Translations under genes and position numbers: made by a program
In this document: positions 11,394 to 22,329 of the stretch, in pieces
Layout: every line of letters starts with the position of its first letter
How positions within the stretch are numbered: the stretch's first letter is position 1
DNA from: Raphanus sativus
Taxonomy: Eukaryota > Streptophyta > Magnoliopsida > Brassicales > Brassicaceae
Length of the DNA stretch: 64,000 nucleotides
NCBI RefSeq assembly: GCF_000801105.2
Contig: NC_079512.1
Span: 24,879,848 to 24,943,847, forward strand
Direction: 5' to 3'
The notes under the pieces: model-generated
What the model was told of the DNA's origin: nothing
The model's input: the letters and a program-made list of their open reading frames with translations, nothing else
Databases searched by the model: none

Positions 11394-12728
11394 ATGCATC
11401 TAACGTTCTATCCTCTGTTTTCTCTTCTTCTCATTCTTTTCATTGGAACTAATCAGTGTTTCTCTTCTTCTTCTTCTCATTCTTCTCAAACTCTTGTTTT
11501 GCCTCTAAAGACCCGAATAACCCCAACGGATAATTCGGGTCATCGACCCACCGACAAACTCCATTTCCACCACAACGTCACTCTCACCGTAACACTCACC
11601 GTCGGCACTCCTCCTCAGAACATCTCCATGGTCATCGACACCGGCAGCGAACTCTCCTGGCTTCGCTGCAACCGCACCTCAAACCCAAACCCGACCAACA
11701 ACTTCGACCCGACCCTCTCCTCCTCCTACTCACCAATCCCCTGTTCCTCCCCCACTTGTCGGACCCGGACCCGAGACTTCCTCATACCCGCCTCCTGCGA
11801 CTCCGACAAACTCTGCCACGCGACTCTCTCCTACGCCGACGCCTCCTCCTCCGAAGGAAACCTCGCCGCCGAGGTTTTCCACTTCGGAAACTCCACCAAC
11901 AACTCCAGCCTGGTTTTCGGGTGCATGGGATCCGTATCCGGATCCGACCCGGAAGAAGACAGCAAAACCACCGGTTTGCTGGGCATGAACCGCGGCTCCC
12001 TCTCTTTCATCTCTCAGATGGGTTTCCCCAAGTTCTCCTACTGCATCTCCGGCACCGACGACTTCCCGGGCTTTCTTCTCCTCGGCGACTCCAACTTCAC
12101 GTGGCTGACGCCGTTAAACTACACGCCGTTGATCCGGATCTCCACGCCGCTGCCTTACTTCGACCGCGTCGCTTACACCGTCCAGCTCACGGGTATTAAA
12201 GTCAACGGCAAGCTTTTGCCCATCCCTAAATCGGTTCTCGTGCCGGATCATACCGGTGCTGGTCAGACCATGGTTGATTCCGGTACTCAGTTTACTTTCT
12301 TGCTAGGACCGGTTTACACTGCGCTTCGAACCGAATTCTTAAACCAGACGAACGGGACCTTTACGGTTTACGACGAACCGGATTTCGTTTTCCAAGGGAC
12401 CATGGATTTGTGTTACTTGATTTCGCCGGTTCGGATTCGTACCGGGATACTCCACCGGTTACCATCGGTTTCACTGGTTTTTGAAGGAGCTGAGATAGCG
12501 GTTTCAGGCCAGCCTCTACTGTACCGAGTCCCACATCTGACGGTTGGGAACGATTCGGTTTATTGTTTCACGTTCGGAAACTCCGATCTTATGGGAATGG
12601 AGGCGTACGTGATTGGTCACCATCATCAGCAGAACATGTGGATCGAATTTGATTTGCAGAGATCAAGAATCGGTTTGGCTCCGGTACAATGTGATGTATC
12701 TGGACAGAGACTAGGAATCGAGTCCTGA
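11394..12728 (+). CDS. PCS1: Aspartic protease PCS1 (PROMOTION OF CELL SURVIVAL 1), 444 aa
   Basis: A single-exon, A1-family (pepsin-like) plant aspartic protease of the atypical/nucellin type. A hydrophobic signal peptide covers about residues 1-24. The first catalytic motif is IDTGSELSW (DTGS at 82-85) and the second VDSGTQFTF (DSGT at 295-298). Many cysteines lie between, as in this subfamily. There is no plant-specific saposin insert, so it is not a phytepsin. The coding region is markedly GC-richer than its surroundings, with long C-ending codon runs in the 5' half. Length (444) is close to Arabidopsis PCS1 (At5g02190, about 450). In Arabidopsis PCS1 is an ER-localised anti-cell-death protease needed in gametophyte and embryo development (established for the family member, not shown here). 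The start is the first in-frame ATG and yields the signal peptide directly. Confidence 0.93.
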   Translation: MHLTFYPLFSLLLILFIGTNQCFSSSSSHSSQTLVLPLKTRITPTDNSGHRPTDKLHFHHNVTLTVTLTVGTPPQNISMVIDTGSELSWLRCNRTSNPNPTNNFDPTLSSSYSPIPCSSPTCRTRTRDFLIPASCDSDKLCHATLSYADASSSEGNLAAEVFHFGNSTNNSSLVFGCMGSVSGSDPEEDSKTTGLLGMNRGSLSFISQMGFPKFSYCISGTDDFPGFLLLGDSNFTWLTPLNYTPLIRISTPLPYFDRVAYTVQLTGIKVNGKLLPIPKSVLVPDHTGAGQTMVDSGTQFTFLLGPVYTALRTEFLNQTNGTFTVYDEPDFVFQGTMDLCYLISPVRIRTGILHRLPSVSLVFEGAEIAVSGQPLLYRVPHLTVGNDSVYCFTFGNSDLMGMEAYVIGHHHQQNMWIEFDLQRSRIGLAPVQCDVSGQRLGIES

Positions 12729-13540
12729 ACCGTAGATAACCGACCCGGGTAAAATCGTCAATACCTGTGTAATTATAGTTTTTATTTTATTTTTTGCTGT
12801 ACGTAGAAATGGTTATATAGAAGAAGGTGCGCAGGATGCACGTGACTATAGTGAGTGAGTGGGCTTCGTTTACCAACACATGCGTATGAGTAGTAACTTT
12901 TGAGTTGTTTGTTAGTAGTCGTCTGCTTTGTTTTTTGATTGTTTAACACGCTACGTTGGTTGCGTAATTAATTTTCTTCCCTTTTAGGGCTTTTTAAAAT
13001 TTTTATTTCTTCTTTCAACAGCTTAATCATTTACCTCCACTGTTGCTGAACGTAAACCTAATAGTATTGAACAAACGATCCAATTACTGAATTACATATA
13101 GTGATCCAACGAATTCATGTTATCGACTTATCGTAACAATTGTATTGTTGAAAAAGATTCAAGAGTGCTATATATATAGTCGAATACCTACTTCTTCTTT
13201 CCTTTTTGTTCCTTGTCGAGAGTAATATCACTATGTAATATTTATCTATTCAAATATCTAAAACTATTCTTTCAACAACAAAAAAAAAATCTGAAACTAT
13301 GTGTGACTCGGTCAGCTCAATAATGTTGTACGCTTGTATAGTATAAGTTCAAATCTCTGTTCACTGATTTATTTATTGTCAGATGATGAAACGTGTTCTT
13401 TAGATGTCAGGGCCCTATGCAATAATGCAAGTCTCATTCTCACGTGGGAACAGCATGCGGTTTATGATTGCTATGCAGTTGAAATTTATGACATTTGATA
13501 TTCGATATTAATTTGCTCTCAGCGATATCGACGATATGAT
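12729..13540. other. Intergenic, PCS1 3' flank
   Basis: PCS1 3' UTR and AT-rich spacer. No gene or repeat is recognised. Confidence 0.5.
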
Positions 13541-13979
13541 GATAGTTTCGGAGGAATCGAGCAGAAAAGGGAATCTTGTCAGCTAGAGAAGCAGACTTGT
13601 TAGTTGTTACCCTTACACAACTACTTTTGTCTGTGGAGCAACAACAAGCATCTCTTCCTGATACTTCATGTCTATCCGCAGATATAGAATGTGCAGAATA
13701 TTCTTTCTTATGCCATAGAAGGAAGACACAAAACCCAGCGATTAGACCACTTCCTCTGCATCGAGGCGTACGTTGAATATGTCTAAAAAGACCCTTCTAA
13801 TTCAACCCTAGAGCAATGATGTTCCAAAGGTTTTTTAAAAAACCAACACAAGAAAACGTTGAAGACCTGCAATATATTCGATTCATTGTAACATTGAAGA
13901 TTCGGAAGAAGCTACAAAGACACCAACCACTAAACAAGAGCCCGGAGGAGTACTTTTTCCAACACTTATGATGTAACAC
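13541..13979 (+). pseudogene. Possible remnant of an unidentified gene (FHL position by synteny)
   Basis: Two protein-like stretches are seen on the plus strand. One at 13576-13776 contains SAREADLLVVTLTQLLLSV and EQQQASLPD. The other, at about 13815-13980, reads ENVEDLQYIRFIVTLKIRKK and ends SPEEYFFQHL before a TAA, with no clear link between the frames. A charged, amphipathic composition suggests former coding sequence. In Arabidopsis the phytochrome A transport factor FHL (At5g02200, from memory) lies between PCS1 and SMR4. I cannot confirm that identity from the residues, so it is only a positional suggestion. Confidence 0.25.
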
Positions 13980-14305
13980 AAGAAAGCTGATCCTACATAC
14001 GTGAATATTTCCCCTTGTTTTTTAAGAAACACAAATCCAAAACAGAACTAATAAACCAAAGGACATCTGCAAATTTTTATGTTGGTCTTCTTTTTTTAGT
14101 CACTATCTTTCTCCCTCAAATCAAATGTAACTGAAGAAACACTTGGCATCAAAATCGCTGAATATAGATGAATCAGAGTTTCGATCAAACTGAATTTAAG
14201 AGAAAAAACAGATCAAATTCAAACAACACAACAACAATCCTATTCTGAATAATAAAAGATGCATCTACAAAAAAAAGAAGACTAGATCGAACAAAAAAAT
14301 CAAAT

Positions 14306-14500
14306 CTAAGCGCAGGCTTCTCTTCGAGGCTGTGCATAGATCAGAGCCTCCTGATCCGGCGGCTGAAAATAACCGTTCCTCGGTTGATCTCGATTCCTAA
14401 CAACTATTGATTTCTTCCTCGCCGTCGGAGGACAAACAGACGACACCGGATTTGTATATTTCCCGCTTCCCTGCGTCGTACAGCCTTCTTCCTCTTCCAT
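14306..14500 (-). CDS. SMR4: Cyclin-dependent kinase inhibitor SMR4 (SIAMESE-RELATED), 64 aa
   Basis: A small intronless gene for a plant CDK inhibitor that restrains mitotic cell cycles and favours endoreduplication. The conserved SMR features are present: [16 protein letters not shown] (residues 15-30), with the CPPTxRKK basic motif, and [13 protein letters not shown] (43-55), the family's C-terminal motif, followed by [10 protein letters not shown] chose the ATG at 14500 because it gives the usual SMR start MEEEEGC. An in-frame upstream ATG at 14548 would add 16 residues with no family resemblance. TATA-rich sequence (TATATATATATAG, about 14589-14603) lies about 90 bp upstream in the right orientation. 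The collinear Arabidopsis gene is, from memory, At5g02220. Confidence 0.88.
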   Translation of the reverse strand: MEEEEGCTTQGSGKYTNPVSSVCPPTARKKSIVVRNRDQPRNGYFQPPDQEALIYAQPRREACA

Positions 14501-14603
14501 TCTTAGTCTCGTGTAGATCTCTATTTGAAACCATCCCCTCCATTTCAAAATCGCTACTATGAGAAGAAAGCGGTTACATGTTTATTTTCATATATATATA
14601 TAT

Positions 14604-16079
14604 AGTATGAATAGTTAACTTTAAAATTTATTTTAGATTAATTTCCTTTTTTTTAAAAGTCAAATATTTGGTAACTTTAAAATTTAGGAGGGAAGAAAAA
14701 GGAAAACAGGAATACACTGTTCTGGTCTCTTTCGTATTAAACGGACTCTGAGATTGTTTATAACAGCTGATTATGAACCGGATACACAGACGTGGACTTA
14801 TATTAGTATTAGTTAATAGCACCAAATTTGATATAATAATGTTTAATTTGTTATTTTTTCGCCAACTTGCTTAGCAAGTCCCTTTGCGCGGGAAATTTAG
14901 AAAAATAGTGCTCTTTTTTTGCATCTAAAAGCCCGAAAACTTTTGTCCTACCTAAAAGGAAATATGGCCCATTGAGCTGCTTAATAGACAAGTAAAGTTA
15001 AAAGTGAAGCTCTGATAAAACCCACCAAAATAAATCTTCAAATCCAAGAAGATACGAAACAACGAGTTACGAGTATAAGAACAAACCCAACAAATCTTAA
15101 TATATGGTCCACTCGAGTTTTTTTTTTTTTTTGATAAAGGTCCACTCGAGTTAATAAATCAAACCCGGAAGAGCTTGTTCTCCCCTTTTGAACATTGACA
15201 GGCGGCAACAAAAAGATCTTTATGTGATCTTGTAGCTCCGGCGATGCGTAATTTCAAACTCCTATTAGGGATGACATATTCTCAGCTTCGTGTCTTTGTT
15301 GCGGTCCTTGATTTTTCTTCCTACTCCGTTGCATTTGACTCGGTCCTTCAGTTTCAACATCGATTTACTTGGTCCTCGTATACGTTTTTTTTTAAAAAAG
15401 AAATCTTATAATTACGACATAGTTTCTTTGATGAATATATTTTCTTTTTCTTTGATGAATATTAATTTATTCAATATAAAAACAACAGATTTTATGTGGA
15501 ACACAAGAGTTGTTTGCAGGTCTTTGTTGCCAGTGAAAACTTTAATTGAAATTTGTAGTTTTGCAGAAATGTCAACGTATACGTATGTGAACATGGAGGC
15601 AGTGCCCATCATACTCTCGCTGATGGTTAGGAATACCAGAAGGCAGAAAGATAATTGTATCTACTTGGTTTACATTAAAATAAATAATTAACTATCCAAT
15701 ATTGCTTCATTGCTTGCAGGTTGGCTTTAATATAAAAGTTCATTATCAAACAAAACTTAGTCCTACTCTTACGCTACTAGACTCCAAAATCATGCGATAT
15801 ATTATACGTTTAGAGATTCAATGATCATATGTAAGGAAAGAAAAAACAATAAAAATGTTCAGTTATATATGTTTTCCAACTGAATTATTCAATTAAAATA
15901 ATCACTTTGCTTTAGTAAAGTTAACAAGCATCCTAACCTTACTTTCTTGTACAGTTGTACAAAAATCATTCAAATAAAAAGGACAAAATAACAAGGAAAA
16001 TGTACTGGGGGTTTGCATGCAAGGTAATGATGTGGTCATCTCATTTTGATGTCTTTCTAGAATATCATTTTAGTACCTA
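14604..16079. other. Intergenic
   Basis: AT-rich spacer. The frames at 15290-15691 (plus) and 15412-15612 (minus) have no recognisable features and are probably chance. A tiny retroposition scar lies at 15106-15152 (listed separately). Confidence 0.5.
15106..15152 (-). mobile_element. Tail-only retroposon insertion with 14-bp target duplication
   Basis: The 14-bp word GGTCCACTCGAGTT occurs at 15106-15119 and again at 15139-15152. Between them are only 19 bp: a poly(T) run followed by GATAAA. Read on the minus strand this is TTTATC plus poly(A) flanked by a target-site duplication, as left by a reverse-transcribed element truncated almost to its tail. Confidence 0.6.
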
Positions 16080-16095
16080 TAGGTTTTGTCTCTTT

Positions 16096-17355
16096 TTGGT
16101 AAAATGTTAAGATTATATTACCAAGTTTTCTGTTTTTGACATAAATTACATAGGCAACTAGTAGCAGAAATACAAAAATGAAACTAAACAGAAGCTGTAA
16201 TACAAGACCTAAAGCTCGAGAGAGGAGAGCAGGAGCAACCAAAGTACAGGAGGAGAACGAGGCGAGCTCAGACCAAAGAACCGGAGCATAAGAGGAATGA
16301 TCGATGGTTGCCGCGAGCCCGAGAGAAAGGCGCCCTCAAACCTTGATTGCACGGTGCCTACAGCTTCCTAATGACCCACCAAGCAAAGCTAGTCCAGAGA
16401 ATCACAAGCACGGATACACTTACCAACCTGACGCTCACCACCACCGGCGGCATGAGGTAGCGACACAAACCAGCGATGCCGTCGTTTGGTAGACGTTCAT
16501 GAAGATTGCCGCCTTCAAAACCGTCAACCGAGACCGTATACACCCATTTAACCAAGAGTCCATATAGAACAATCGGACCGGAGAGGTACACAACCTCCGG
16601 AGTGGCGCAATCTGGTGAGCTCGTAACCCGAGACCCAATTGCCATCCTGAACAAATCCTAACTACCTACTACAACCCCAAGTGAGCAATAGAACCTGCAC
16701 AAAGCTAGAGGAGAACAGAGAGGGGCGTTGAGTGCCACACCGTCGGAAACTCAAAGCTTTGAAGCGGCTCGAACCGCAATGCGCTGCCACCGGAACCGCC
16801 ATAAGAAGGGCTTGGAGCCCAACCCACGGAGTCCCCACACAACCCACCAGAGACCACCAGCAGAAAACAAAGCCAGAGTTTAATGGCCGGAGCACAAAGC
16901 TTGTAACCGGAACCCCAACAACAAGACGCCGTACCCACCATCAGTCACGCACCACCCTGAGATGAGAGAACGCTTGGAGAGGACCACCGACGACTCACGC
17001 ACCACCAATCTTGAGAAAGCTAGACGAGATCTGAGAAAAAACCCTAACCGGACTGAAACTCCAAGCAAGAGGAGGAGAGCGGCACGATGAGACAGCACCG
17101 TCCTCAAGCGAATTCCACCACACCGAGACCCTCTAGCTACGCCGGGAGCACTCGATCTGAACCGGTAGGAAGACCTTGTCTAACAAACCCTCCGCCGAGA
17201 CCACGAAGGAACACAAGGAGGAACAGAGACACACGAGAACTGGGGGGCTCCGACGACCGCACGGCAGTCGCCGGAGCAAGGAGATTCACGGAGGTCTTTT
17301 CTTCTTTTCGTAGAGAGAAGCGAGAAAAAAGGTAAAGTTCGTCTGTTTGATTATC
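16096..17355 (-). mobile_element. GC-rich non-LTR retroposon, 1260 bp, with 16-bp target duplication
   Basis: A block of sharply higher GC than its surroundings lies between direct repeats of TAGGTTTTGTCTCTTT (16080-16095 and 17356-17371). A 16-bp duplication of variable-length type fits target-primed reverse transcription. The minus strand reads as a transcript-like sequence: a C/T- and G-rich leader at the 17.3-kb end, several partly open frames (for example 16358-16654 and 16662-16895), and an AT-rich 3' end next to the left TSD with only a short A-rich tail. I recognise no reverse transcriptase or endonuclease motif. It may be a Sadhu-like or other non-autonomous retroposon, a truncated LINE 5' region, or a retrocopy of an unknown transcript. 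Confidence 0.65.
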
Positions 17356-17531
17356 TAGGTTTTGTCTCTTTCACGGCTGCATCAATGAATTAACCTTTTT
17401 ACGAGTCAGAAGTACATTTCATTTTTAAATAAGTAACGTGATTTTTAAATGTATTAAAATAAATCAATTTTGAGAAAAGTTAAATGAGCAAAAATGTGAG
17501 TATCAATGCCAACTAGCTTAGTTAGTATATA

Positions 17532-17760
17532 CTCCCTCCATTTCTCAATAAGTGTCATTGTAGAGAAAATTTTTCGTTGCAAAATAAATGTCGTTTTAGC
17601 ATTTCAATGCAGAATTTATTAATTTTATTCTCTATTTTATTTTTCTATTGGTTGAGTTATATGGGTAATGATGATTTTTTATTGAAAATATGCAAAATTA
17701 AATGATTTATTAATCTGTGTGCAAAAGTCTAAAGTGACACTTATAATGAAACAGAGGGAG
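17532..17760. mobile_element. Stowaway MITE (Tc1/Mariner type), 229 bp
   Basis: The left end is CTCCCTCCATTTCTCAATAA and the right end has the inverse (TTATAATGAAACAGAGGGAG), the hallmark CTCCCTCYRTTTC termini of Stowaway MITEs. TA dinucleotides flank both ends (17530-17531 and 17761-17762) as the target duplication. Subterminal AGTGTCATT / AGTGACACT is also inverted. There is no coding capacity. Confidence 0.9.
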
Positions 17761-17762
17761 TA

Positions 17763-19690
17763 TAAGTTTTGACCCCCAAAAAGTCAATCTAAATCGAAGT
17801 AACAAGGTGTCATTTTATGCACGTAAAATTCCAGAGATTAGTAAACTTTAAATGTATGACAAAGTTTTTGAGTAGCTTCGTTTAATGTTTTCGTTCGTAT
17901 TTCTTCAGAATCCACGAGTCCAATTATTTGCCACTTTTATACATCAGAAAAATATTTTTTGTTTTGAAAAACTGAATTGCAAACAGCTGTTGTTTCCTTG
18001 TACAGTTGTGCATTTCGACTCTAGTCTTTTTCAAAAGTACCTATCATATGGCCACTGTGTACTACTCATATTTTATTTTCTTTATTTCCTGATCAACAAA
18101 AGATTTTTAGTATGACCTAATTATATCGAGACAGATTCGCACTCTAGTAGTATTTTTATTTTCACGCCTTAGCTTGTTTGGTAAACAAACACTTCTCTAG
18201 AAATTTAAATATTTTATTTCATAAATATAAATTAAAACGATATTTCTAAAAAATAAATCCATAGTTGGAAACACAAATAATAGGTCATAACTATAGGAAG
18301 ACAATTTATAATGAAATAAGCAAATTCAAAATTAACCAAATCGCTTTGGTCTACCGGTAAAAAAGTTCTAGTAGGTGTTTTCGCCATGGTTTCGCGTAGC
18401 ATTAACCATCTATAGACGTCTTAAGTGACAAAAAATCCAGATTTTTGTGGGTTTCGAAATTAGTTTTTAGTTATAAAAAAAAAGAAAAAGAAAAACGAAC
18501 TCCAAAATATTTATAATATTGTTTTTGCAACCACATATATGAAACAACCAAATTAGAGGGTGTTTGGATTCTTCGGATTAAGATATCTCGACAGTTTAAG
18601 ATTACCTTTATAACCTTGTATTTGTGTCGAATTAAGTGGTTTGAAAGACGATGATCATTGTAACTAAAATAATTTACTTTTGTATAGTGAACATAAAAAT
18701 ATAATAAAAATTGATTGGATGGCGTAACTCGTAAGATCTAAAGTCATGTTTTTGGATTATACTAGATTGTTACATTATATATATGTGTATATATATGTGA
18801 TATTTTTGTAATAAAAAATCTTATAACTTTTTATATATATCAGCACACATTTGTTTCAGTTCATATACCTGGCAGTACATTTTAAATACCGCTTTTAATA
18901 TACCAAATTACCGATCACTACTCTGTTTCGATGTCAACACGATTGATTTATGGTTGTTCTCTGGGATGGACTATTGAAATCTAAATGCATTTTATGATAC
19001 ATGGTTTTTAAAAAGTACTTTATGTACGAGGGTATTGTAAATATTCTCAAAAGTTAGTTGTTACATGGGGACGACTTATGATGAAATACATGTGAATCTT
19101 TGGGTTCACACCACTAAATAATTTCCGAAACAATATGTTTATCGTTTGAGAATTTAATAACATGGGATACAGATAAGGAGATCAGTGTATATATTCTAAG
19201 AAATGGTTGTCTGATTTTATTTAGTTATTGATCACAACCGCAGATGAATTAATCTCGTTCGATTTGCTTTGAGTATAATCGTGCAAGTTTGCCACTGAGT
19301 AAGATGAAGACATGTGACACATAACGAGATGTACGCATGAACACTTGGTCATCTGCACAGTATCGATTTAAAAGTATTAGAATCAACCACCCAAATTGTA
19401 CTGACACCAATCAAATTAGATCATAAAACAAAAACTTACAATGAAAAATAAACATTTAATAAATAGAAGTTTTTTGTGTTGGAACTCTGCTTTTACAGAG
19501 AATATATAAGCTGATTACTTCCGGCGACCTTTCCGGCCAAAACGGTGGTCTTTCCGGTCAGATCATCAGCTCGTTGTAAATCTTGTAATGAGTACTACAA
19601 CCTGGTATATTTAAACTTCAAAAAAAGATTAATATTGAATGAGAAATGATAACTTGAAGTTGGTAGCTTGATGTGAAGAAAACACAAAAC
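17763..19690. other. Intergenic, AT-rich
   Basis: No gene, RNA or bounded mobile element is recognised across these 1.9 kb. An open frame at 17885-18115 is hydrophobic and AT-driven, with no family resemblance. Confidence 0.5.
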
Positions 19691-19707
19691 ACCCAGAAAT
19701 GGGTTTT

Positions 19708-19747
19708 GTCCCACATCGGCCGGCTTCGACATTTGAAATATATTTAT
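19708..19747 (+). promoter_or_regulatory. Orphan snRNA-type upstream sequence element plus TATA
   Basis: GTCCCACATCG (19708-19718) matches the plant USE (RTCCCACATCG) that drives snRNA and related small RNA genes. About 20 bp further is AAATATATTTAT, the closer spacing seen in Pol III-type USE promoters. No known snRNA, 7SL, U3 or MRP RNA follows. A T-run (ATTTTT, about 19838-19843) lies about 95 bp downstream. The element could be orphaned, drive an unknown short RNA, or be a chance match, since this word also occurs in repeats. Confidence 0.3.
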
Positions 19748-20649
19748 CTGTGTTTGATTGTTATTTCTGTCAAACAAACACAACTCATATATAGAATCTG
19801 TCTAAAATTTCTTATACTCAAACTGAACAGAGCTGATAATTTTTCTACTATATTAGTTAGTATTTTCTTCTAATGTTACTCTGAATGTTTACAAACAAAT
19901 CTGAATATATTTACGATTTCTAATTATTGTATGTTGGGTATTGCGAAAGTATTGTGTTGGGTAAAATAAGATGTTTTTTTCTGTTTGTAGTTGAGTTATT
20001 TGTTGTTGTTCAAAAAAAAAAAAGTTGAGTTATTTGTTATATATGGTTTGTTGTTATTACTCGCTAGTAATAGATAATTGTACTCCCAAGGTTTACCGGG
20101 CGGCATAAACAAATAAACAGCGTTTGATATGGGGGAGTGCATGCATAGAGAAATACGGGGAAATACGTGCACATACAAATGACAAAAGAATAAAGAAAAT
20201 ACTACTTTAAAATTATTAATTTTCAGTTTTAATGCACATGTCATTATGTATTTTAAGTTTACATGAACATCATATGTTCACATTCATTTGTCAACTATAT
20301 ATTTCCCATTATTAATTCAAATAACTAGTGGTGATTCCTTGATTGATAGCTAATCAAGGTAAATATTAAAAAATATTCACCATAAATAATATAGAAAATC
20401 TGATCATGCTCGTGTTTGGCGTGGCCATCCTCAACGAGATCGTGTTCAGAAATGGAAGTCTGGCTAAAAGCCCAAGAGAAACGAGTAGAAGCAGGGGCGG
20501 AGACAGTTAATGAGAGAGTTTTTTTGGATTCACTTTTAGGATTGAACTTGACCAATAAGATTTTGTTATTTTATATTCAGTTTTTAAATATATATATATA
20601 TTTACAAAATTATATATTTTTTTAAAAAAGATATTAATAAATAAAAATA

Positions 20650-20945
20650 GTTTTAAGTTCGGCCTTCGAAGCTGTGTCTGCTCCAAAATCTCCTCCTTGC
20701 ATTGGTATCATTTGCTTGGGTGTTTTGTGAATTGATTTAGATTTTGCTTTTAGTTTCTCATGTTTATGTCTTTTGTAAAGCTTTAGGTTTCCGGGTATCA
20801 TTTGTGTCTTTTGTTTCTAGAAGAATTGTGTTGTCTTGCTGGCTTTAGTCTCCGAGGGTATTGCATACTCGTCGGCTTAGGCACCCAAAAACTATATTCC
20901 TCCCTCGTTATTAATCAATGCAAGCTTTAGTGTGAAGAAAAAAGA
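20650..20945 (+). mobile_element. Probable 3' end fragment of a LINE-type retroposon
   Basis: The stretch resembles the non-coding 3' end of plant LINEs: T-rich text with TTTGTTTCTAG and TTGTCTTGCTGG, then TTATTAATCAATGCAAGC directly before a short A-rich tail (GAAGAAAAAAG, ending about 20945). The family assignment is by general appearance only; no target duplication was found. Confidence 0.35.
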
Positions 20946-21497
20946 GCCAAGAATGGTATCTAATAGTGTATTCATATCCGGATGAAAAGCTGAACATGAC
21001 TTTCCGTTTATTTTGTCACAGCTTTTTAGATCCAAAAATAATAATTTAGTGATAGAGTCCATAAATTCCAAATTTTGAGTCTTGAGGACACATGTGCCTA
21101 AGTTCTAGATGATGTCCTGTAGTCTAGGAACTAGCGTCCTGGAGCGTCCTAGACTCACCAACAAGTCATACAAATGTTTAAATGAGTTTTAGTTCCTCAA
21201 TAATTGGAACCAGAGAGATAGGATGATTTTTGATCCTATCTTCTTGTTTATATAATTAAAATCAACACGCTATTATTGATTGATGCCAAAAGAAACAAAA
21301 AGCTTTAAATGAACATAGCTTTTAACAATATTATAGTATTTTTATACATAATATTATTGATCATTTTATTTTACATACTATATTGCCGAATTTCAACCCA
21401 AACAAATAATAGTTCCCGACACACAGTACATTTTAAATTTATCAAAGTCGTATATATATAACTTCAATATCAACTATCTGAAAGTTTATCTTAGATG

Positions 21498-21812
21498 CAT
21501 GATGGTGGATCAATTTGATGGCTTGCAATTTAAAATTAATTGGTAAAAAGTGGATTGGCCGTATTTTTTATTTTTTATTTTATAAGTTTTCCGTTTAAAA
21601 TTAGTTACTAGTAAATAGCTTGAACTTATTCTTTTATATATTACTTAAGTTTGTCATAGTTTCATGATGGTGGATCAATTTGGTGGCTTACAATTTAAAA
21701 CTAATTGGTAAAAGGTGAATTGGTCGTAATTCTTTACTCTATAGGTTTTCAATTTAAAATTAGTTACTAATAAGTAGATTGAACTTATTCTTTTATATAT
21801 TACTTAAGTTTT
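21498..21812. repeat. Tandem duplication, about 165-bp unit, two copies plus a diverged third
   Basis: CATGATGGTGGATCAATTTG starts copies at 21498 and 21663. Both continue through CAATTTAAAA(T/C)TAATTGGTAAAA and TTTAAAATTAGTTACTA and end in TTCTTTTATATATTACTTAAG. A weaker third version with AATTAATAATAAGTAGATTGA follows at about 21955-22020. There is no coding potential. Confidence 0.8.
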
Positions 21813-22329
21813 TTCTTATTTCCGAATAAGATACTTTATCTGTAATATCATTTTTGGAAATAATTGCTTTAATCAGCCAAAAATCTATACCGATACGAAC
21901 CGTATTAATTAGGGATTTAGATTTATATTAATCAGGGATTGGAAATTATATTTAGTTACGACTTAAAACCAATTAATAATAAGTAGATTGAGACTAACCA
22001 TTTACATATTATTTAAACTTTACCTTCTCTATATTTTTGATCTCAGATATTTTGTCCTTAATATATCCAACTCCAAACATCCGAAGTTGAAAGAAATATG
22101 ACTATTACCATATATATGTCTTTTCTGTAAAACAATCATATGATACATATAATTATTGCAATGTTGCTTATATTAGAGCGAAATAAGAAAGATAATGGCG
22201 CGGTCATCCTCTTAGTTTGACTTGTACGTTAGAACTTGGAAACTCACACACACGGTATATTAGCTAAGTATAATAATATATAGTTCAAATTGCAAATAGC
22301 TTTTAGTGATCAAAAAGAGCCGGAGAGAG

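Noticed and set aside
11756..12199. 147-codon Arg/Leu/Pro-rich open frame
   Set aside because: It is a shifted-frame shadow of the GC-rich PCS1 coding sequence.
14501..14548. Upstream in-frame start adding 16 residues to SMR4
   Set aside because: The extension has no resemblance to SMR proteins, and the ATG at 14500 gives the standard SMR N-terminus.
15290..15691. 133-codon open frame (plus) and 66-codon frame opposite
   Set aside because: AT-driven composition, no recognisable motif, no splice or promoter support.
16358..17335. Several 75-98-codon open frames on both strands
   Set aside because: All lie within the GC-rich retroposon (bounded by TSDs). None shows reverse transcriptase, endonuclease or other recognisable motifs, so they are not called genes.
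17885..18115. 76-codon hydrophobic open frame
   Set aside because: Phe/Leu/Ile-rich translation of AT-rich DNA; no supporting signals.
18348..18405. Possible tRNA-related or SINE-like stretch (GGTCTACCGGTAAAAAAG)
   Set aside because: No complete A and B box pair at proper spacing and no cloverleaf could be drawn.
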